A program made the position numbers and the translations under genes. The notes under the pieces were generated by a model. The model was not told where the DNA came from, did no database searches, and worked only from the letters and a program-made list of their open reading frames with translations. DNA of 64,000 nt from a bacterium (lineage in GTDB: Bacteria > CAIWAD01), in assembly GCA_030429345.1 (NCBI GenBank), contig JAUIFJ010000002.1:123074-187073 (forward strand), read 5' to 3'. Below, one piece after another: positions 51,468-60,139 of the stretch; within the stretch, counting starts at the first letter, position 1, and each line of letters starts with the position of its first letter.

Positions 51468-52475
51468 ATGAGCAAACGATTCCTGCTTCCCTGCCTTGGC
51501 TTCCTGGCCTGCGCCCTGCCCGCGGCGGCCACGTCGCTGACGATCCAGTTCCAGAACCTGTCGCCGGAAATGGGCACCTGGATCAGCCCCTTCTGGGTCG
51601 GTTTTCATGACGGCAGTTTCGACAGCTACGATCCCGGAACGATGCCCCCCAGCCGCATCGCCCGCCTGGCGGAGGATGCCAACACGACGGACCTGATGAC
51701 CGACTTCACCAACAGCGGTGTCGGACAGTTTCAGGCTTTCGTGCTCTCCGACATGGATATTCCGCCCCTTTCCCCCGGAGAGACGGCCACCATGGTGGTC
51801 GACATCGACGGCAGCATGCCCGATGGCCGGTACCTGAGTTTCGGCGCGATGGTCGTGCCGAGCAATGACGCCTTCGTGGGCAACGCCGATCCAATGGCGA
51901 TTCCGGTCTTCGACGGCTCAGGCAACTTCCTGCCCGTGGACATGAGCTGGGGCGGCGATGCGGTAATGGACGCCGGCAGCGAGGTCAACGACGAAGTGCC
52001 GATGAACACGGCCTTTTTCGGGCAGATGACGCCGGACACGGGAGATGACGAAAACGGCGTGATCCATGCCCACCCGGGCTATATGGCTCCGGGGAGCGGC
52101 GGCGTGCTGGATGACCCCATGTTCGCCAACGCCGATTTCACGGCCCCGGGCTATATGCTCTTCCGCCTGACGATCACCGAGAACGTGGCCTCCGACACCG
52201 CGGACCAGCCGGTGGCCTTCGAGCTTTCCGAAGCCTGGCCCAATCCCTTCAACCCGAGCACGACCATTGCTTTCAGCCTGGCCGAGACGGCTCCGGTGCG
52301 GCTGGCCGTCTACAACATGACCGGCCAGCAGGTCGCCCTGCTGCAGGACGGCCTGGTCCAGCGCGGCGAGCACCAGCTGAGCTTCGACGCGAGCGGCCTG
52401 GCCAGCGGCGTCTACTTCGCCAGCCTGCAGAGCCAGGGCTTCGTCCAGACGCGCAAGCTGCTGCTGGTCAAGTAG
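51468..52475 (+). CDS. Spondin-domain-like secreted protein with T9SS sorting domain
   Basis: A 335-residue exported protein. The signal peptide ends ALPAAA. The N-terminal domain (about residues 22-230) resembles Spond_N: LTIQFQNLSPEMGTWISPFW, then FWVGFHDGSFDSYDPG and acidic, metal-binding-looking loops. The last 80 residues are a classic T9SS type A sorting domain: LSEAWPNPFNPSTTIAFSL, VYNMTGQQVALLQDG, ASGLASGVYFASL and the end TRKLLLVK. It should cross the outer membrane by T9SS and be processed by PorU, encoded 30 kb upstream. A double terminator follows. Confidence 0.85.
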   Translation: MSKRFLLPCLGFLACALPAAATSLTIQFQNLSPEMGTWISPFWVGFHDGSFDSYDPGTMPPSRIARLAEDANTTDLMTDFTNSGVGQFQAFVLSDMDIPPLSPGETATMVVDIDGSMPDGRYLSFGAMVVPSNDAFVGNADPMAIPVFDGSGNFLPVDMSWGGDAVMDAGSEVNDEVPMNTAFFGQMTPDTGDDENGVIHAHPGYMAPGSGGVLDDPMFANADFTAPGYMLFRLTITENVASDTADQPVAFELSEAWPNPFNPSTTIAFSLAETAPVRLAVYNMTGQQVALLQDGLVQRGEHQLSFDASGLASGVYFASLQSQGFVQTRKLLLVK

Positions 52476-52491
52476 CCTTCGTAATCCACCA

Positions 52492-52566
52492 GCGCCCCGG
52501 AGCGGCCGGGGCGCGCCTGCCTGATTCGATCCCCCCGGAGCAATGGAGCATCCGGGGGGATTTCTC
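52492..52566 (+). terminator. Two hairpins after the cargo gene, the second an intrinsic terminator
   Basis: Hairpin 1 is GCGCCCCGG (52492-52500) with its complement (52506-52514). Hairpin 2 is ATCCCCCCGGA (52529-52539) with its complement (52551-52561), followed by TTCTCCTT. Confidence 0.8.
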
Positions 52567-52693
52567 CTTCCTGTCTCTCCCCGCGCTCCAGGCTGAATCA
52601 CACGGCGGTGTCCGGCATGCATGGTCACCGTTTCCGGCGAATAGCAGCGGTCATACGCCCGCGGCGGAAGCATGCATCACGGCCATGATTTAC

Positions 52694-53030
52694 CGACCAC
52701 ATCGCGGTCGCTGCCTAAAGCCGCCGGTGAATCCGGCGGGAGACAATGCACGCCCAATGCCGTTTGCTCAAGGCCGGAACGCCTCGTGCTGCGAAGGGTG
52801 TCACACGGCGGAGGGGGTTGGTCCTGGGAAAGGGTGGGGGTCGTGGTGTGCGTGGGGGTGGGATTGTCTTTCGCGGGGGAAGGTGCGCCAAACTGGGAGA
52901 GGGGGTTGGCCGCGAAAGACATCCCTAGGGATTGGTGCGCCAGGCGCGCACACTATTATGAAGCCTCTCCGTACAAAAACCACCACTGGCACGCCGGGGG
53001 CGTGCCAGTGGTGGTTTTTGTACGGAGAGG
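52694..53030 (-). repeat. tRNA-Ser(CGA)-linked palindromic element
   Basis: Read on the minus strand from the tRNA 3' end, this holds a 67-bp palindrome (53030-52964), a GTGCGC-type hairpin, a CCTAGGGATGTCTTTCGCGG segment with a distant CCGCGAAAGACAATCCCAC partner, and a twin-hairpin module at 52739-52694. The same parts in the same order, at nearly the same distances, follow tRNA-Ser(GGA) at 63266-63598. The module ends about 330 bp from the tRNA in both copies. Its hairpin near 52694-52710 has one mismatch, so this copy looks more decayed. No gene is convincing between 52567 and 53022. Confidence 0.82.
52964..53030 (-). terminator. Perfect 32-bp-arm palindrome ending the tRNA-Ser(CGA) transcript
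   Basis: Arms 52964-52995 and 52999-53030 are exact complements around a 3-base loop. On the tRNA strand the stem core is ACTGGCACGCC and a T-run (GGTTTTTG) follows, as in an intrinsic terminator. The outer 8 bp of the first arm are the last 8 bases of the tRNA gene. Confidence 0.85.
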
Positions 53031-53110
53031 GTGGGATTCGAACCCACGGTAGGCCAAAGGCCTACAACAGATTTCGAGTCTGCCCCGTTCAGCCGCTCCG
53101 GCACCTCTCC
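53023..53110 (-). tRNA. tRNA-Ser(CGA)
   Basis: An 88-nt class II tRNA on the minus strand. The acceptor GGAGAGG pairs with CCTCTCC and the discriminator is G. The D-arm has GCCGGAGCGGCTGAAC. The anticodon stem CAGA/TCTG encloses CTCGAAA, giving anticodon CGA. There is a long variable arm, and the T-loop is GGTTCGAATCC. CCA is not encoded. It decodes UCG. Confidence 0.95.
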
Positions 53111-53127
53111 TGGAATGCGAAGCGATG

Positions 53128-53155
53128 AAGATAGCATTCGTGGCAGGACATGGAA
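53128..53155 (-). promoter_or_regulatory. Likely promoter of tRNA-Ser(CGA)
   Basis: On the minus strand TTCCAT (53155-53150) and TATCTT (53133-53128) are 16 bp apart. The tRNA begins 17 bp after the -10 box. Confidence 0.5.
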
Positions 53156-53262
53156 GCGGCCCGGGAGAGGAGCAATGCGCGGGGGGGCGCTTTTCCGTTT
53201 GCCGGGGCTGATCGGCTTGCTAGATTTTCGCATCACACAGTTCGTCCAGCGGGAGAGCCTCC

Positions 53263-54396
53263 ATGCGATTCAACAAGAGCCGTTCCTTTCCGGAACTGAG
53301 CGACCTGACCATCGGGATCGAGGAAGAGTACCAGATCGTCGATCGCCGAACGGGGGAGCTGACGAGCATCGTCAGCGAGATGCTCGAGCAGGGGAAAGTG
53401 CTCTTCCGCGACCAGGTCAAGCCGGAGATGCTGCAGTCCCAGATCGAGATCGGCACCACGGTCTGCCGCTCGGTGGCCGAGGCGCGCACCGAGCTGCAGC
53501 GTCTGCGCGGAATGGTCTCCGAAGTGGCGGAGAAGAACAACTGCGCCATTGTCGCCGCCGGCACCCACCCCTTTTCCCACTGGGAGAAGCAGAGCGTCGT
53601 CGACAAGGAGCGCTACCTGGGCATGATCAAGGACACGGCGATGATCGCCCGCCGCATGCTGATTTTCGGCATGCATGTGCACATCGGCATCAAGGACCCG
53701 GACCTGCGCGTCGACATCATGAACCAGATGAACTACTTCATGCCGCACATCCTGGCGCTCAGCACCAGCTCGCCCTTCTGGAACGGGCGTGAGACAGGCT
53801 TGAAAAGTTATCGCAAAATCGTCTTCAGCGACCTGCCCCGCACGGGTCTGTCCCCCTATTTCGAGACGCATGGCGAGTACGAGGATTATATCAATACGCT
53901 GATCCGCACCAAGTGCATCGCCGAGCCGACCAAGATCTGGTGGGACATGCGGCCGCATCCCAGGTTTCCGACCCTGGAAGTGCGGGTCTGCGACTGCATG
54001 ACCTCCGTCGAGGAGGTGATTTCCGTCGCCGCGCTGATCCAGGCCCTGGCCGCCAAGCTGATCCGCCTGCGCCTGCAGAACCAGAGCTGGCGCCTGTATC
54101 ACCACGGCCTGCTCAACGAGAACATGTTCCGGGCGATCAAGGACGGCGTCAACGGCACGCTGCTGGACCTGGGGCAGGGAAGCGAGGTCCAGGCCCGCTT
54201 CCTGATCGAGGAGCTGGTGGATTTCGTGCGCGACATGGCGGAAATGCTGGGGACGGAGGAGGAGCTGCAGGGCGTTTTGCGCATTCTCAAGACCGGCACC
54301 AGCGCAGACCGACAGCTCAAGGTCTTTCGCGAGAAGGGCGAGATCAAGGCGGTGGTAGACCACTTGTGCGAAGAAACCCTGAATGGGGTCCAGTAA
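53263..54396 (+). CDS. Carboxylate-amine ligase, YbdK-type (GCS2 family)
   Basis: A 377-residue glutamate-cysteine ligase family 2 protein. It has TIGIEEEYQIVDRRTGEL at the N-terminus, IEIGTTVC, GTHPFSHW near residue 107 and FGMHVHIGI with the metal-binding His near 145. Then come RIVFSDLPRTG-like and TLEVRVCDC segments. YbdK enzymes have weak gamma-glutamylcysteine ligase activity; the physiological product is unknown. It stands alone, with an independent gap on both sides. Confidence 0.88.
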   Translation: MRFNKSRSFPELSDLTIGIEEEYQIVDRRTGELTSIVSEMLEQGKVLFRDQVKPEMLQSQIEIGTTVCRSVAEARTELQRLRGMVSEVAEKNNCAIVAAGTHPFSHWEKQSVVDKERYLGMIKDTAMIARRMLIFGMHVHIGIKDPDLRVDIMNQMNYFMPHILALSTSSPFWNGRETGLKSYRKIVFSDLPRTGLSPYFETHGEYEDYINTLIRTKCIAEPTKIWWDMRPHPRFPTLEVRVCDCMTSVEEVISVAALIQALAAKLIRLRLQNQSWRLYHHGLLNENMFRAIKDGVNGTLLDLGQGSEVQARFLIEELVDFVRDMAEMLGTEEELQGVLRILKTGTSADRQLKVFREKGEIKAVVDHLCEETLNGVQ

Positions 54397-54616
54397 GCGA
54401 TTCCGGCTCGCAGGCCCCCCCGCCAGGCCGTTTCGGCCTTGCCGCTGAGGAGCGAAAACTTTCTTTTTCATTTGAAAATTGTTAGATGACCTAAAGAATA
54501 TTCTTTGTCTTTAGGGGTATTGGCAATTCTTCTGCCAGCGCGCCCCCGCGATTCCCATTTCAGCCGAAAATTGCCGATACTTGCTTCCCTGAACTGATCA
54601 GAACCAGAGGACCCTC
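54397..54616 (+). promoter_or_regulatory. Promoter region of the pyruvate dehydrogenase operon
   Basis: This 220-bp gap has a clear AT-rich island (about 54460-54520), including TTGAAA (54472-54477) and GAATAT 18 bp later. A TGGC...TGC arrangement at 54521-54536 has sigma-54-like spacing but an imperfect -12 box. AGAGGA lies 6-8 bp before the aceE ATG. Confidence 0.4.
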
Positions 54617-57283
54617 ATGAGCGATCTGTCCAAGGACCGGGAATACACCGAACAGGAAACCCGGGAATGGCTCGAATCCCTGGATGACGTCCTGCGCTTC
54701 AGCGGCCCCGAGCGGGTCGGCGAACTGCTGCAGCAGCTGCGTCACCATGCCCGGCAGCATGGCATCCGGTTGCCCTTCGAACCGACCACGCCCCTGACCA
54801 ATACCATCTCCAGGCAGGAACAGCCGCCCTATCCCGGCAACCGCGAACTGGAACGCCGCATCAAGAGCATCATCCGCTGGAACGCCATGGCCATGGTCGT
54901 GCGCGCCAACCAGGAACAGAGCGGCATCGGCGGACACATCAGCACCTACGCTTCCGCGGCCACGCTCTACGAAGTGGGCTTCCAGCACTTCTTCCGCGGC
55001 AAGGGCAAGGACCGCAGCGGGGACATCATCTTCTTCCAGGGGCACGCCTCTCCGGGCATCTACGCCAGGGCCTTCCTGGAAGGGCGTCTCACGGAACAGC
55101 ACCTGGAGAACTTCCGTCACGAACTGCGTGATACACCCGGCCTGAGCAGTTATCCGCACCCCTGGCTGATGCCCGAATTCTGGGAGTTCCCGACGGTCTC
55201 CATGGGCCTGGGGCCGATCCAGGCGATCTACCAGGCCCGCTTCAACCGCTACCTGGAAGACCGCGGCCTGAAGAAGAACACGGCCCGTGTCTGGGCCTTC
55301 CTGGGCGACGGGGAGACGGACGAGCCGGAAAGCCTGGGCGCCATCACCCTTGCATCACGCGAGGGGCTGGACAACCTGACCTTCGTCATCAACTGCAACC
55401 TGCAGCGGCTGGACGGTCCGGTGCGCGGCAACGGGCAGATCATCCAGGAGCTGGAAGCCGCCTTCCGCGGCGCGGGCTGGCACGTGATCAAGGTGATCTG
55501 GGGAAGCGACTGGGACCCGATCCTGCAGCAGGACAGCGAGGGCCTTTTGCGCAAGCGCCTCTCGGAGATCGTCGACGGCGAGTACCAGAAGCTGAGCACC
55601 GAGGGCGGCGCCTACGTGCGCGAGCGCCTCTTCGGCAGCGATCCGCGCCTGATGAAGATGGTCGAGCACCTGAGCGACGACCAGCTGGCCCGGCTCAAGC
55701 GCGGCGGACACGATCCCGAGAAGGTATACGCGGCCTACAACGACGCCGTGCATCACAAGGGCAAGCCGACGGTGATCCTGGCGATGACCGTCAAGGGCTA
55801 CGGCCTGGGCGAGGCCGGCGAGGGCAAGAACATCACGCACCAGCAGAAGAAGCTCAACGTCAAGGAGCTGCTCGAGTTCCGCACGCGCTTCGGCATTCCG
55901 CTGTCCGACGACCATGTCGGCAAGATGCCTTTCTACAAGCCTCCCGAGGACAGTCCGCTGGTGCAGTACGTGCAGGAGCGCCGGGAGAACCTGGGCGGCT
56001 ACGTGCCGACGCGCATCGGCGAGTCACCCCGGCTCAAGACGCCGGGCAAGTCGGTTTTCGGCGAGTTCGCCAAGGGCAGCGAGGGGCGCGAGCTGTCGAC
56101 GACCATGGCCTTCGTGCGCATGCTCTCCAGCCTGCTCAAGGACAAGGACATCGGTCGCCAGGTGGTGCCGATCGTGCCCGACGAGGCGCGGACCTTCGGC
56201 ATGGAGGCTCTCTTCCGCCAGTGCGGCATCTATTCGCACAAGGGGCAGCTCTACGAGCCCGTCGACGCCCAGAGCCTGCTGTACTACAAGGAAGCCGAGG
56301 ACGGCCAGATCCTGGAGGAAGGGATCACCGAGGCCGGCGCCATGAGCAGTTTCATTGCCAGCGCCACCTCCTATGCCACGCATGGTGTGACAACGATTCC
56401 CTTCTACATCTACTATTCCATGTTCGGCTTCCAGCGCATCGGCGACCTGGCCTGGGCGGCGGCCGACATGCGCGCCCGCGGCTTCATGCTCGGGGGGACG
56501 TCCGGTCGCACGACTCTGGCCGGCGAGGGACTGCAGCACCAGGACGGCAACAGCCACATCCAGGCCCTGCCGATCCCCAACCTGATGTGTTACGACCCCG
56601 CCTTCGCCTACGAGCTGGGCGTGATCATCGAGGACGGACTGGAGCGGATGTACGAGAAGCAGGAAGACATCTTCTACTACATCACCGTGCTCAACGAGAA
56701 CTACGTCCATCCGCCCATGCCGGAAGGCGCCCGCGAAGGCATTCTGCGCGGCATGTACCTCTTCCGCGCCGCGGAGAATCCCGGCAACCGCGCAAGGGTG
56801 CAGCTCTTCGGCAGCGGCAGCATCCTGAACGAGGTGATCGCCGCCGCCGAAATCCTGAAGGGAATCGGCGTCGAAGCGGACATCTGGAGCGTGACGAGCT
56901 ACAAGGAACTGCGGCGCGAGGCCCTCGAGGCGGAGCGGAGCAATCGCCTGAATCCGGGCGGCAAGCGCCAGGTGCCCTGGGTCAGCTCCTGCATGGAGGG
57001 GCACCCCGGTCCCATCATTGCCGCCAGCGACTACATGAGCGCGCTGCCTGATCTTGTCTCACGCTGGCTGCCGGAGGACATGATCCCCCTTGGCACGGAC
57101 GGCTTCGGGCGCAGCGAGGGACGCGGCGAACTGCGGGACTTCTTCGAGGTCGATCGCCGCTGGATCGCCTGGGCCGCCGCCAGCGAACTGCACACGCGCA
57201 AGAAGCTGCGTGTCACGGTGCTGAAGAAGCTGGCCAAAGAACTCGAGCTGGACCTGGATCGGCCCTCTCCCTGGACCCGCTAG
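54617..57283 (+). CDS. aceE: Pyruvate dehydrogenase E1 component, homodimeric AceE type
   Basis: An 888-residue thiamine diphosphate enzyme, matching the single-chain E1 of about 890 residues. The TPP motif is GDGETDEPES (about residue 232) ending NCNLQRLDGPVRG. Other AceE landmarks are GIGGHISTYASAATLYEVGF, FFQGHASPGIYARAFLEGR, and in the C-terminal half VPIVPDEARTFGMEALFRQ and SNRLNPGGKRQVPWVSS. It decarboxylates pyruvate and acetylates the lipoyl group of AceF. It is followed after 9 bp by aceF and then lpd, giving a complete PDH operon. Confidence 0.96.
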   Translation: MSDLSKDREYTEQETREWLESLDDVLRFSGPERVGELLQQLRHHARQHGIRLPFEPTTPLTNTISRQEQPPYPGNRELERRIKSIIRWNAMAMVVRANQEQSGIGGHISTYASAATLYEVGFQHFFRGKGKDRSGDIIFFQGHASPGIYARAFLEGRLTEQHLENFRHELRDTPGLSSYPHPWLMPEFWEFPTVSMGLGPIQAIYQARFNRYLEDRGLKKNTARVWAFLGDGETDEPESLGAITLASREGLDNLTFVINCNLQRLDGPVRGNGQIIQELEAAFRGAGWHVIKVIWGSDWDPILQQDSEGLLRKRLSEIVDGEYQKLSTEGGAYVRERLFGSDPRLMKMVEHLSDDQLARLKRGGHDPEKVYAAYNDAVHHKGKPTVILAMTVKGYGLGEAGEGKNITHQQKKLNVKELLEFRTRFGIPLSDDHVGKMPFYKPPEDSPLVQYVQERRENLGGYVPTRIGESPRLKTPGKSVFGEFAKGSEGRELSTTMAFVRMLSSLLKDKDIGRQVVPIVPDEARTFGMEALFRQCGIYSHKGQLYEPVDAQSLLYYKEAEDGQILEEGITEAGAMSSFIASATSYATHGVTTIPFYIYYSMFGFQRIGDLAWAAADMRARGFMLGGTSGRTTLAGEGLQHQDGNSHIQALPIPNLMCYDPAFAYELGVIIEDGLERMYEKQEDIFYYITVLNENYVHPPMPEGAREGILRGMYLFRAAENPGNRARVQLFGSGSILNEVIAAAEILKGIGVEADIWSVTSYKELRREALEAERSNRLNPGGKRQVPWVSSCMEGHPGPIIAASDYMSALPDLVSRWLPEDMIPLGTDGFGRSEGRGELRDFFEVDRRWIAWAAASELHTRKKLRVTVLKKLAKELELDLDRPSPWTR

Positions 57284-57292
57284 GAGATTCCC

Positions 57293-58630
57293 ATGGCATA
57301 CGAATTCAAACTCCCCGAACTGGGCGAGAACATCGAGGCCGGCGACGTCGTGCGCGTGCTGGTGAAGGTCGGCGATGCCGTGTCCGAAGGCGACACGCTC
57401 TTCGAGCTGGAGACCGACAAGGCCGTTGTCGAAGTGCCGGCCGACAAGGGCGGCACGGTGACGGAAGTCCGTGTCAAGGAAGGCGAGAAGGCCAGCGTGG
57501 GGCAGGTGCTGCTCGGCCTCGACAGCTCCGGGGCCGAGGCGGATGCCCCGGCGCAGGAAGAACCCTCGGCAGCACTGGAAAACGACTCTGTGGGCGAGAG
57601 CGGGGAAGACACCCGGGAAGCGGAACTTTCGGCTGCTCCTGCGGAAGAGCCACAGCCTGCCCCGAAGGCGGATGCCGCTCCGCCGGCCTCCCCCGGACCC
57701 TCAGGCGAGGCGGAGGAGGGCCAGCGCCTGGCCGCCCCCGCCGCGCCCTCGGTGCGCAAGGAAGCCCGGGAGCTGGGCGTGCGCATTGCCGATGTCGCCG
57801 GAAGCGGACCGCGGGGACGCATCACGATTTCCGATGTGCGCTCCCATGTCCGGAACCTCAATCGTGCCCATGCCCCCGGCAGCCAGGCTGCCCAGGGGGC
57901 GATGCCCGGCGGCCTGAGCCTGCCGGACCTCTCCCGCTTCGGCGGGATCCGGCGCGAGGCGATGAGCAATGTGAGACGGGCCACCGCGCGCCACATGGCG
58001 GCGACCTGGAACACGGTGCCCCAGGTCACGCAGTACGACAAGGCCGACGTCGGCGCTCTCGAGACGCTGCGCAAGCAGTTGGCGCCGGAAATGCCCAACG
58101 GGCGGCTGACCATGACGGCGATCCTGCTCAAGGTGGCGGCCGCGGCTCTGCGGCGCTTTCCCGAGTTCAACGCCAGTGTCGACATGCAGAGCGAGGAGAT
58201 CGTCTACAAGGACTACGTCCACGTGGGCGTCGCCGTAGACACTCCGCGCGGCCTGCTGGTACCCGTGATCCGCGACGTGGACCGCAAGGGCATTGCCGAA
58301 CTGGCGGAAAGCCTGGACGAACTGTCCGCAAGGGCCAGGGAACGGAAGACCGGTCCGGAGGAGCTGCAGGGGGGCTGCTTCACCATCAGCAACCTGGGGG
58401 GCATTGGCGGAACGGCCTTTTCGCCCATCGTCAATTTCCCGGAAGTGGCCATCCTGGGCGTGAGCCGCGCCGAGCGCGTGGCGGTTCCGGTCGGTGAGGG
58501 CTTCGAGGCACGGCTGCAGATGCCGCTCAGCCTGTCCTACGACCATCGACTGATCGACGGCGCGGCGGCTGCCCGCTTCCTGCGCTGGATCTGCCGCGCC
58601 CTGGAGCAGCCCCTGCTGCTCAGCCTGTAG
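57293..58630 (+). CDS. aceF: Dihydrolipoamide acetyltransferase (PDH E2)
   Basis: A 445-residue E2. It has one lipoyl domain with Lys43 in ETDKAVVEV, a long Ala/Pro/Glu linker (about 80-145), a peripheral subunit-binding domain (about 148-190: APSVRKEARELGVRIADVAG) and the catalytic domain with the active-site His418 in YDHRLIDGAAAARF. Proteobacterial partners of single-chain E1 often carry two or three lipoyl domains; here there is one. GGAG sits 6 bp before the ATG. Confidence 0.95.
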   Translation: MAYEFKLPELGENIEAGDVVRVLVKVGDAVSEGDTLFELETDKAVVEVPADKGGTVTEVRVKEGEKASVGQVLLGLDSSGAEADAPAQEEPSAALENDSVGESGEDTREAELSAAPAEEPQPAPKADAAPPASPGPSGEAEEGQRLAAPAAPSVRKEARELGVRIADVAGSGPRGRITISDVRSHVRNLNRAHAPGSQAAQGAMPGGLSLPDLSRFGGIRREAMSNVRRATARHMAATWNTVPQVTQYDKADVGALETLRKQLAPEMPNGRLTMTAILLKVAAAALRRFPEFNASVDMQSEEIVYKDYVHVGVAVDTPRGLLVPVIRDVDRKGIAELAESLDELSARARERKTGPEELQGGCFTISNLGGIGGTAFSPIVNFPEVAILGVSRAERVAVPVGEGFEARLQMPLSLSYDHRLIDGAAAARFLRWICRALEQPLLLSL

Positions 58631-58648
58631 ACGAGAAGGACCACCACC

Positions 58649-60058
58649 ATGAGCGATACCCGACACATTGCCGTCATCGGCGGCGGCCCGGGCGGCTACG
58701 CGGCCGCTTTCCATGCCGCCTCACGCGGATTCCGCACGACGCTGATCGACACTCGTACCACACCGGGCGGTGTCTGCCTGCATGTGGGCTGCATTCCCTC
58801 CAAAGCGCTGCTGCACGTGGCCAAACTGCTGGGCGAGACCGGCGAGGCGGGGCAGATGGGGCTGGACTTCGGCAAGGCCGCCATCGATCGCGAGAAGCTG
58901 GCCGGCTGGAAGGAATCCGTGGTCGAGCGCTTGACCGGGGGGCTGCTGCAGCAGTGCAAGCGACGCGGCGTCGAGTTCATCCAGGGACGCGCCCGCTACA
59001 AGAGCAGCACCCTGCTGGAGATCGAACTCGGCGATGGCGGTAGGCAGGAGCTTGCCGTGGATCACAGCATCCTGGCCAGCGGATCACGACCGTCGATGAT
59101 TCCCGGCGTCGAGGCCGGCGCGAAGATCTGGAATTCCACCGGCGGCCTGTCGCTGGAGACGATTCCGAAAAGCCTGCTGGTGGTCGGCGGCGGCTACATC
59201 GGCCTCGAGCTGGGCAGCGTATACGCCTCGCTCGGGAGCAAGGTCGACCTGGTGGAAATGACCGACGGGCTCCTGCCGGGCGCGGACCGGGACTTGGTGC
59301 GCGTGCTTTCAAAACGCGTTTCGAAGACCTTCAACGAACAGTACTTCCAGACGAAAGTGCTGAGTCTGAAGGAGCAGAAGAAGGGTGTCGCCGCCGTGCT
59401 CGAGTTGCCCGACGGCAAGGAACAGAAGAAGGTCTACGAGCGCGTACTGGTCTCGATCGGGCGTCGCCCCAATTCGGAAGACCTGGGACTTGAGCACACA
59501 GCGGTCGAGGTCAGCGACCGCGGCTTCGTCCAGGTCGACGACCAGCTGAAGACCGCCGATGCCGCCATCTCGGCCATTGGCGACGTGGTCGGGGACCCGA
59601 TGCTGGCGCACAAGGCCAGCCACGAGGCCCGGGTCGCGGTGGAAGTGATCGACGGCAAGAAGTCCCGCTTCGAACCGGCCTGCATTCCCGCCGTCGTTTT
59701 CACGGATCCAGAACTGGGCTGGGTCGGAATCACCGAGAACGAGGCAAAGGCCCAGGGCCGCGAGGTCAAAGTCTCACGCTTTCCCTGGGGCGCTTCGGGA
59801 CGAGCGCTGAGCCTGGAGCGCACCGACGGTGTCTGCAAGGTGATCGCCGACCCGGAAACGGATCGTGTGCTCGGCCTGGGAGTCGTCGGAGTCGGGGCCG
59901 GAGAACTGGTGGCGGAAGGTGCCCTGGCGATCGAGATGGGAGCCGTGGTCGAGGACCTGGCCCTGACGATTCATCCGCATCCGACCCTCTCGGAGACGAT
60001 CATGGAAGCCGCGGAAGTGTATTACGGACATAGCGCGCATTATTTTACGGGGAAGTAG
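58649..60058 (+). CDS. lpd: Dihydrolipoyl dehydrogenase (E3)
   Basis: A 469-residue flavoprotein disulfide reductase. It has FAD motif AVIGGGPGGYAAAFHA, redox-active cysteines Cys43 and Cys48 (CLHVGC), NAD motif VVGGGYIGLELGSVYASLG, and the C-terminal HPHPTLSE carrying the catalytic His-Glu. It reoxidises dihydrolipoyl groups of AceF. It is last in the aceE-aceF-lpd operon. The 81 bp after it hold no clear terminator. Confidence 0.96.
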   Translation: MSDTRHIAVIGGGPGGYAAAFHAASRGFRTTLIDTRTTPGGVCLHVGCIPSKALLHVAKLLGETGEAGQMGLDFGKAAIDREKLAGWKESVVERLTGGLLQQCKRRGVEFIQGRARYKSSTLLEIELGDGGRQELAVDHSILASGSRPSMIPGVEAGAKIWNSTGGLSLETIPKSLLVVGGGYIGLELGSVYASLGSKVDLVEMTDGLLPGADRDLVRVLSKRVSKTFNEQYFQTKVLSLKEQKKGVAAVLELPDGKEQKKVYERVLVSIGRRPNSEDLGLEHTAVEVSDRGFVQVDDQLKTADAAISAIGDVVGDPMLAHKASHEARVAVEVIDGKKSRFEPACIPAVVFTDPELGWVGITENEAKAQGREVKVSRFPWGASGRALSLERTDGVCKVIADPETDRVLGLGVVGVGAGELVAEGALAIEMGAVVEDLALTIHPHPTLSETIMEAAEVYYGHSAHYFTGK

Positions 60059-60139
60059 TTTTCTAGGAAGATTGAAGGTTGAAGAGGGTGAGGGCTGGAG
60101 TCGGGGATTGGCTAGACTGTTTTTCGGTGTGACAAACGG

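Noticed and set aside
53023-53263. A mobile genomic island integrated at tRNA-Ser(CGA)
   Set aside because: No integrase, no direct repeat of the tRNA 3' end at a distance, and ordinary housekeeping genes follow on both sides. Only the short palindromic element is present.
54521-54536. Sigma-54 promoter for aceE
   Set aside because: TGGC and TGC have the right spacing, but the -12 box is CTGC rather than TTGC and the site is also a partial palindrome. Evidence is too weak to call it separately.
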